Of a DNA stretch of 33,285 bases, positions 28,601-33,285 are shown piece after piece. This stretch comes from Bacteroidales bacterium (GTDB taxonomy: Bacteria; Bacteroidota; Bacteroidia; Bacteroidales; WCHB1-69). The first letter of the stretch is position 1; each line of letters starts with the position of its first letter. A program made the position numbers and the translations under genes. Under the pieces are notes generated by a model that was given only the letters and a program-made list of their open reading frames with translations, had not been told where the DNA came from and did no database searches. The stretch is taken from assembly GCA_017525245.1 (NCBI GenBank), contig JAFXTE010000067.1, positions 1-33,285 of the forward strand, given 5' to 3'.

Positions 28601-29755
28601 GACGACTTCATCAAAGCGGAGCAGAAATCCATCACCGACGCCACCCTCACCGAAACCCAGCGGCAAAAGAACGCCATCGAGGAAAAATACCGGCTGGAAA
28701 TTGAGCACATCGAGAAGACCATTGCAGCCCGCATCGCCGCTTACGGGGAAGATGATCCGGAAGTGAAGCAGCTGCGTGAGAAAATCCAACTGCTCAACCA
28801 GCTGAAGGGTCAGCAGCTGACCAACGTTGACAAGGCGGCCGCCAATTCCGGCCCCAAATCCGTCTGGCAGCAGCTCGCCGAGTTCGACTGGAGCAAGATG
28901 GGCGAAAACTGGCAGTCCGCCCTTGGACTCATGAGCCAGGGACTTCAGGAGTTCGCCAACGCCGCCTTCGACATCTACGGATCCATCGCCCAGATCCAGG
29001 ACAACATGATGGAGGCCGAGTTGCAAAAGACTCAAAAGACCTACGACGCCAAGTCGGCCGCCCTCCAACGGCAGCTCAACCAGGGTGTCATCTCCCAGAA
29101 GGCCTACGATGCCAAGATGCAGAAGCTCAACGAGGAGAAGGAGAAGAAAGAACGCAAGCTGAAGCATGAACAATTTGCCCGCGAAAAAACAGCCAACATC
29201 ATCCAGGCCACCATCGCCGGTGTGCTGGCTGCTGTTGAATCTTTCAAAAACGGAGGCGGTTTTCCCTGGGGACTGATTCCCATGGCCATGTCCGCCGCAA
29301 CCACCGCATTGCAGATCGCCGCCATCGCATCCCAGCCCAACCCCTACTACAAGGGCGGCTACATCCGTGGCCGACAGTATGCGGTTATGGGCGAGCAGGG
29401 CGACGAATGGGTGGCCAGCAACAAGCTGCTCAAAGACCGTGAGACCGCCGCCGTCATCGCCGCCCTCGACGAATACCAGCGAGGTAACCGCAGTGCCCTT
29501 GCCGGCATCACCTTCGCCGCCCCCGATCCAAAAATCATGTCCCAAGCCGTCTCCGGAAACGGACGTACTTTTGCACCGTCAAACCAAGTCACCAACAACT
29601 ACTACCCTGCCGACAACAGCGAGCTGCTGAAGGAAATGAAACAGATGAACGACTTCCTGCGCGACCCAATGAACAGGAGAGCATACATCAGCAGCAAGAT
29701 ACAGCTGGAGTTCGAAGAACAGGAACGCGAAGTGAGGGAAATGGCGAGACTGTAA
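25610..29755 (+). CDS. Tail tape measure protein
   Basis: This 1381-residue protein sets tail length and helps eject DNA. It has an N-terminal coiled coil (about residues 1-100), a TP901-type tape-measure core (YVDAYATLDDAMTNVSKYTGLTREEVKQLNEEFQKMDTRTPTEKLNALAADAGRLGI..., about 110-380), and hydrophobic helices at about 440-540 (LVIGLGVAYGALHAAQ; WGAVIVAIGAVATGMGML). Long charged coiled coils follow, and then a C-terminal region with a hydrophobic pair (FPWGLIPMAMSAATTALQIAAIA) and GGYIRGRQYAVMGEQGDEWVA. At the usual ratio of about 1.5 angstrom per residue, the tail would be near 200 nm. Promoter E lies inside its last 200 bases. Confidence 0.88.
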   Translation: MAKEIHKRISVWLNQQGIENNLKSVRTAINKTANELAKLPIGTEEWYRKSEKLKKLKDIQLELRKETKLTAEAIKEHNEKLNDTVVAAGAISAVYATASSAIRRFISSTQEYVDAYATLDDAMTNVSKYTGLTREEVKQLNEEFQKMDTRTPTEKLNALAADAGRLGITSKEAIKDFVEAADIINVALGEDLGEDAVKEIGKLAEMFGTTETMGLRGAMLATGSAINTLAQSSSASERYLMDFTSRLAGAANQAKISQANILGFASVLDQNKQQVEMSATALQKLLMNMFTTPEKYAHLAGMSVEEFADALKNDANEALISFLDTLNKKGGLSELAPIFKDLGLDGARASGVISVLASKIDDVREAQATANAAFAEGNSVINEAAAVNGNAAAQLDKAKKAVQDAKAALGEELLPVITQLTQTSASGLRTAAAVVKFLTQHKGLVIGLGVAYGALHAAQKLVIAAQKEHVALSIKGTAVGNAYKSVVMLLAAAKAKLAGSTAAATLAQKEFKAAFAATPWGAVIVAIGAVATGMGMLISRHRDAKKAAEEFNTEVAKEQSEAQYLFEKLKNAEKGTDDYREALEKLKEKYPEIIQKHLDEEGALRDVEQAYKDVIVQIKAKIAEQLKEEKRNKIVTDALNTQTDAIDELRKKLQRKGKSESFINDFIGDVQKMVDAGATYEQLAKKINSAGLKTKGLDEGVYWKGSTEDIAHLLSKSQKDMTESLEQLDKKYDPIIEDANEELKIQKQLDELYAKRKTFDPKGSYGNGNNSPFLVGIDEQIDQLLEKLAKVKEAKDAAVEQPAKEEKPTPPGSGSDPDQKLQNKIAAFEKKLQEFRTRQQRETMDGWEKTKQAVIDSYQKMIDEASELKLTDRVKQLAEERAAAIAAAGQQYLEKNGKILEDFSQKFRDWQKESLPDSGNEILNAVLGTEQKWAQRFSEAQKQMQDLLDLRKLFVDDNIDTSSLDALINKLGDEMNGMADLEAKDIQKTLEKYQAQTDDFIKAEQKSITDATLTETQRQKNAIEEKYRLEIEHIEKTIAARIAAYGEDDPEVKQLREKIQLLNQLKGQQLTNVDKAAANSGPKSVWQQLAEFDWSKMGENWQSALGLMSQGLQEFANAAFDIYGSIAQIQDNMMEAELQKTQKTYDAKSAALQRQLNQGVISQKAYDAKMQKLNEEKEKKERKLKHEQFAREKTANIIQATIAGVLAAVESFKNGGGFPWGLIPMAMSAATTALQIAAIASQPNPYYKGGYIRGRQYAVMGEQGDEWVASNKLLKDRETAAVIAALDEYQRGNRSALAGITFAAPDPKIMSQAVSGNGRTFAPSNQVTNNYYPADNSELLKEMKQMNDFLRDPMNRRAYISSKIQLEFEEQEREVREMARL
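29537..29573 (+). promoter_or_regulatory. Late promoter E, inside the tape-measure gene
   Basis: ATGTCCCAAG (29537-29546), 19-base spacer, TACTTTTG (29566-29573), then GCACCG. It is coding (MSQAVSGNGRTFAPS) yet keeps the spacing of promoters A-D exactly. It would give a separate transcript for the tail-tip and fibre genes starting at 29773. Confidence 0.55.
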
Positions 29756-29772
29756 TCTAACGATACCGACAA

Positions 29773-31350
29773 ATGCAGATAAGGAAGCGACCATACAAGA
29801 TAGACTTCGCGGGCAACCACCCCGAGTTCGTGCTGCGCACAACACCGTGGTACCAGAAAGGCCGTTGCAAGTCCGGGACATACCGCGTGGACTCCCTTCC
29901 TATCGGCACGCTCTATTTTGGCAGCATGCATTTTGGCGACATTCCTGGCACTGCTCCGCTGACGTGGGAGGTGAAAGCCACCCCGGGCGACGGGCTATAT
30001 AAGCTGCAGTCTGTGGCCTCTGACGCAACGGCTATATTGGATGCTCTTGAAACCAAACTGGTCTATAATCCAAAGCTTCGACAATGGTTCGACGTCTCCG
30101 CTTGGATAGACGCCGGCAGCTGCTACATCAAATTAACCTCCAAAGAGGAGGGTCCGATGACTATCGATTTCTACCACGAAGATGATGACGAAGCGATTGT
30201 GTGGACGGAAGGCGTGACTGGCACCGCCATGACCCCAAAGCAAAACTACCGGGTGCACTGTTTCTTCGCAGGTGTCGCCAGCGGGAAGCACTTCCGCACC
30301 CCGGACATGATCTTCGAAGACAGTGATGGAGACGTGCGGATTGATTGCTCTATGCTCCAGACCTACTTTTCCAAGCCGGATATTCCCGCCTGGGGTGAAA
30401 TCTTCGCCGCCAATCCTTGCAAAGCTGCAACACTGCAGGCGCGACTATATTTCGGGGAGATGTATGACGATAACAACGACAGCGCACCCGTTCTGAAGAG
30501 CCTCGAACGAAGTGACCCGGTAACGCTGGTCAACGGACAGGTGTCGCAATACGCTGCCGACAACAACATCCCGGACTGGACAGCCTGCGACAACGGCCAC
30601 CTGCATCTCAAGGAAGACGTAGATATCTTCGGACAGGACAATGGAGATGCGGTGGTATGTCCTCGCGAATCCGAACAATATCTCTACGTATGCAACTATA
30701 GCCTGCAGGAATTAGCGGACGATGTGACCATAAGAGTACGGCGGTCGGATGGAACGCAGGAAACCCAAAACATCGACGACTTGCCGATACCGATGGGCGT
30801 CTGCAGAATTCCAGTATCACTTGCAGCACTCGGAATCGTCCATCCGGAGAGCGTGGTGTCCTGTTTTGTGCAACTCGACAACTACGGGATAAGACGATCA
30901 TTCATTTATCGCGATTACGATTATGGACACCACACCTTTCTGATGCTCAATGCACTCAATCTCTACGAATCTTTTCCTGTAGAATTTCTCTCTCGTGAGG
31001 ATCAGGCTGAAGGGGAGCGGCGCATCGTGGCGGGAGTGGACAGATACGGCACCACCGACCGACAGGAAGTTTATACGGCAAAATGCGCTCCTCGCAACCC
31101 AAGAGGGCTGAAGATGCTGCATTGTGCCTTCGCCAAGCAGGACAACCTGTTGATGGAAGGCAAATACGCCTGGCGCATAGACATGCTGCCGGGGAGCCTC
31201 GTCACAAGCGACGAAAGTTCTGATATCCTGGAATGCGAGTTCAAGTTCCGGCTTCGGGAGAAGGTGAACCGCGACGTGCAGATTTTCAACGCCGGGAGCG
31301 CCATCGATACCGCAGCGCAAGTCATGAGAACGGACACCCTATTCAAATAA
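29773..31350 (+). CDS. Tail-tip / distal tail structural protein
   Basis: This 525-residue, beta-rich protein starts 17 bases after the tape-measure stop, the slot for a distal-tail or baseplate hub protein in siphoviruses. It opens MQIRKRPYKIDFAGNHPEFVLRTTPW and contains many strand-turn segments (WEVKATPGDGLYKLQ; RQWFDVSAWIDAGSCYIKL; FSKPDIPAWG). It recalls large tail proteins of Bacteroidales phages, but no catalytic or receptor-binding motif is visible. The ending KVNRDVQIFNAGSAIDTAAQVMRTDTLFK is helical. Confidence 0.55.
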   Translation: MQIRKRPYKIDFAGNHPEFVLRTTPWYQKGRCKSGTYRVDSLPIGTLYFGSMHFGDIPGTAPLTWEVKATPGDGLYKLQSVASDATAILDALETKLVYNPKLRQWFDVSAWIDAGSCYIKLTSKEEGPMTIDFYHEDDDEAIVWTEGVTGTAMTPKQNYRVHCFFAGVASGKHFRTPDMIFEDSDGDVRIDCSMLQTYFSKPDIPAWGEIFAANPCKAATLQARLYFGEMYDDNNDSAPVLKSLERSDPVTLVNGQVSQYAADNNIPDWTACDNGHLHLKEDVDIFGQDNGDAVVCPRESEQYLYVCNYSLQELADDVTIRVRRSDGTQETQNIDDLPIPMGVCRIPVSLAALGIVHPESVVSCFVQLDNYGIRRSFIYRDYDYGHHTFLMLNALNLYESFPVEFLSREDQAEGERRIVAGVDRYGTTDRQEVYTAKCAPRNPRGLKMLHCAFAKQDNLLMEGKYAWRIDMLPGSLVTSDESSDILECEFKFRLREKVNRDVQIFNAGSAIDTAAQVMRTDTLFK

Positions 31351-31367
31351 CCCATAACCCCAGAATA

Positions 31368-31754
31368 ATGATTACGTTCATACTTAAAATTTGGAAGTTC
31401 ATCAAGAAGTATCTCAAATGGATACTGGGAGCCATCGCGTTGGTTGCCATCATCGTCACAGGGTCTGTCGCCGGCGGCAAGGGCAAGCAGCTCAAGGAGG
31501 CTGACGTACAGATTCAGGTGCTGCAACAGCAAGTCATCACCCAGCAGGATCTTATACAGAAATTGGCGGCCATGGAGAGTGTGCATTGCGAAGTAACGCT
31601 CACTGTAAAGAACTCCGCTGTAATGGGGACGGTGCACTCCGGGGCCGTCAACCAAGAGGCAGAGCAAATCGCCACCTATCTTCGTGGCGAAATTCTCGAC
31701 AAAATCATGAAGGAGGAAGCGCAAGGAAACGTTTTGCCAACCCACAACCATTAA
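31368..31754 (+). CDS. Membrane-anchored coiled-coil protein
   Basis: This 128-residue protein has a basic N-terminus (MITFILKIWKFIKKYLK), one membrane segment (WILGAIALVAIIVTGSVAGG, about residues 18-37), then a coiled coil (KEADVQIQVLQQQVITQQDLIQKLAAM) and a C-terminal domain of unknown kind. The layout is similar to the 21816 product, so this could be a second lysis- or envelope-linked factor. The ATG at 31368 follows an AACC-type leader (cccataaccccagaata); the earlier in-frame start overlaps the previous gene. Confidence 0.55.
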   Translation: MITFILKIWKFIKKYLKWILGAIALVAIIVTGSVAGGKGKQLKEADVQIQVLQQQVITQQDLIQKLAAMESVHCEVTLTVKNSAVMGTVHSGAVNQEAEQIATYLRGEILDKIMKEEAQGNVLPTHNH

Positions 31755-31772
31755 CCCTTAACCACACAAGGA

Positions 31773-32474
31773 ATGGCACGTATAGAATTGTTACAAATAG
31801 GTTGCACTGCTCGGCAGGTCATCGACACCATCAATGCCCTCGTAGCCGCGCACAACGATGGAGAGAGCAGCAGTGCAGTGTCTTACAACGACCTCATAGA
31901 CAAGCCCTCTATCAACGGCGTGGAGCTCTCCGGAAACAAAAACACCGCCGCATTGCTCATCGCATTGGCGGGTTGCACTGACTATACCGCCTTGATGGAC
32001 ACACTGGCCACCAAGACATACTCGGACGAGCACGACGCCGCGGTGGTGGCTGCAGCACGTGCTGCAGCGCAGGCCGTGCTTGACGGCAAGCTCGACAAAG
32101 ATCTGGGTAATCTGCAGACGGTCTCATCCCTCAGCGGAGAGGACTTCGTACTGCTCGTCACTAACGACGGACCTCGCATCGTGAAGATAGACCGCCTGAG
32201 CGACAACGTGGCGGTGCGCACCGTCTCGACCCGTGTGATCGAAAGCAGCATCAACACCCAGCTGAAGATTCTGACGGTGGTTGGGGCGCAAGATGGCGAG
32301 AACACCGATTACACCGTGGCGGAAGCTTACGTCGCGGGCACGCAGATGCTCTTCTTCAACGGGCAGCTGCTGACGCACAACACTGACTACAAGGTGACGG
32401 CTGCAGGTTTCACAATGATATCCTACACACCTGATGCGCAGGACAAGCTGGAATTCATGGGTGTCCCCAAATAA
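31773..32474 (+). CDS. Fibre-like structural protein
   Basis: This 233-residue protein carries SYNDLIDKPSINGVELSGNKN at about residues 39-59, the 'YNDLxxKPSINGVxLxGN' motif common in trimeric phage fibres. An alanine-rich helical stalk (YSDEHDAAVVAAARAAAQAVLDGKLDKDLGNL) and a beta-rich end (TDYTVAEAYVAGTQMLFFNGQLLTHNTDYKVTAAGFTMISYTPDAQDKLEFMG) follow. The end resembles a small head or tip domain. It probably forms part of a tail or head fibre. An AACC-rich leader precedes it. Confidence 0.65.
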   Translation: MARIELLQIGCTARQVIDTINALVAAHNDGESSSAVSYNDLIDKPSINGVELSGNKNTAALLIALAGCTDYTALMDTLATKTYSDEHDAAVVAAARAAAQAVLDGKLDKDLGNLQTVSSLSGEDFVLLVTNDGPRIVKIDRLSDNVAVRTVSTRVIESSINTQLKILTVVGAQDGENTDYTVAEAYVAGTQMLFFNGQLLTHNTDYKVTAAGFTMISYTPDAQDKLEFMGVPK

Positions 32475-32489
32475 CTAAAGGCAGAACAG

Positions 32490-33285
32490 ATGGCAGGAAA
32501 TGGGACCACTATCAGGAACGAACAGTTGCGGGGACCGCTGTCAGCGGACAGTAGCGTCTTCTTCGGCGAGTGCCACACAGCATCCGATGTGGCCGACAAG
32601 GTGGTGACCGCACCCGGTTATACCCCTGCGGAAGGTAAGATTCTCGTTGTGAAATTCAGCGATGCAGTGCGCTGTTTCGACCCTATCACACAAACATGGA
32701 TCCACCTCACCATGAACGTGAACAACACCGGGGCGCTTTATTTAGAGACATATACATACGATTATGAATACCCTGATGGTGGCTCACGGTGGTATGATCT
32801 CCTGGACGGAGAATTTTATGCGGCATTCCAGTACTATGAAATATCTTCAGAAGACAAAGGATACCGCCTTATTGGCACAACCGGCACTTTTGAAATGATA
32901 CAAAATCTGTTCGACCGGTTGAACTCACACAGTCAGATCCTGTCCGACCTGGAACAACCCGCTCCGATATTCTACGGCATCACGAACACGGCGGAGTCCA
33001 CTGCCACGAAGGCGGTGACGCTGATCAACCCTTCAGACGGATTTGTCAACGGCAGCTTTCTGTTGCTGCATTTCACCTACGCGGTACCGGCCGGCAACGG
33101 CAACGCCATCAGTGTGGACGGAGTGAGCTATGGGCTGACCTACCACCAGTACGGTGTGACTTCCTCCGGGGTCATTAATGACGGTGACAAAGTGCTCTTG
33201 TACTGCCACAACTACGTGGCGCACATTGTTGCCATCGACAGGTGGGGCGCGGACATACAAGGGAAGCAGGACGCGCTGGAGACAA
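32490..33285 (+). CDS. Fibre-like protein, 3' end outside window
   Basis: The frame stays open from ATG 32490 to the last base (265 codons seen). It opens MAGNGTTIRNEQLRGPLSADSSVFFGE and includes PAEGKILVVKFSDAVRCFDPITQTW, PIFYGITNTAESTATKAVTLINPSDGF, FLLLHFTYAVPAGNGNAISVDGVSYGL and at the cut RWGADIQGKQDALET. That last segment, I-x-GKQDAL, is typical just before a repeated stalk motif in phage fibres. It lies 15 bases after the previous fibre-like gene, so the two are likely parts of one fibre set. Confidence 0.6.
   Translation, partial: MAGNGTTIRNEQLRGPLSADSSVFFGECHTASDVADKVVTAPGYTPAEGKILVVKFSDAVRCFDPITQTWIHLTMNVNNTGALYLETYTYDYEYPDGGSRWYDLLDGEFYAAFQYYEISSEDKGYRLIGTTGTFEMIQNLFDRLNSHSQILSDLEQPAPIFYGITNTAESTATKAVTLINPSDGFVNGSFLLLHFTYAVPAGNGNAISVDGVSYGLTYHQYGVTSSGVINDGDKVLLYCHNYVAHIVAIDRWGADIQGKQDALET

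Noticed and set aside
1-33285. attL/attR pair bounding an integrated prophage
   Set aside because: No long direct repeat spanning the window was found and no host gene is seen at either end. The window appears to lie wholly within the phage.
31773-33285. Diversity-generating retroelement target in the fibre genes
   Set aside because: No reverse transcriptase or template repeat is visible in the window, and the last gene is cut off before its C-terminus, so nothing supports it here.

Overview
The window is most of a temperate tailed-phage genome (or prophage) of a Bacteroidota host, probably Bacteroidales. The host assignment rests on many promoters of the Bacteroides type (TAnnTTTG followed by GC and an A-rich start region), very short leaders, A-rich start contexts, and protein families typical of Bacteroidales phages. 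All genes but one are on the + strand. No sheath or baseplate set is visible, so a siphovirus-like particle is the best inference; the 1381-residue tape measure would imply a long tail.

Layout. 1-3378: small early genes, a DNA methyltransferase, a Tad2/DUF2829-type anti-Thoeris candidate and a DUF3127 OB-fold protein. 3372-3891: an AT-rich control region with the only minus-strand gene, a small probable DNA-binding protein. 3892-7534: a small gene, a large primase-helicase and a strong terminator. 7535-7951: an AT-rich, iteron-like repeat region. 7952-9008: two proteins of unknown role. 9168-12078: ClpP-like prohead protease with a fused, possibly nested, scaffold; major capsid protein; a structural protein. 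12185-15341: a hypothetical protein, a small-terminase candidate and the large terminase. 15469-18857: an accessory block (DUF4417, an AT-rich small gene, a coiled-coil gene, a tyrosine integrase, a DNA-methylase-like gene). 19087-24718: portal, connector/completion proteins, a membrane coiled-coil protein and an amidase. 24809-25281: a Txe/YoeB toxin-antitoxin pair. 25610-33285: tape measure, tail-tip protein, a membrane protein and fibre-like proteins, the last cut by the window end.

Three layers of structure are not explained by the genes. (1) Five sites share a motif (consensus TTGTCCCAAC) exactly 19 bases before a TAnnTTTG box. They lie before the protease/capsid operon, the DUF4417 block, the portal operon, the tape measure and (inside the tape-measure gene) the tail-tip genes. 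This looks like a dedicated late-promoter regulon. (2) Palindromic REP/MITE-like elements are inserted in frame in the primase linker and the 12185 gene, and supply the stop codons of the terminase and portal genes. (3) A 33-base direct repeat flanks the coiled-coil gene before the integrase. On the minus strand each copy carries a promoter followed by a terminator-like hairpin, suggesting two small RNAs.

How it fits together: early genes would protect (methylase, Tad2-like) and replicate (OB-fold protein, primase-helicase) the genome; the late promoters would then switch on head, packaging, tail and lysis genes. No repressor, late activator or attL/attR pair could be identified within the window.
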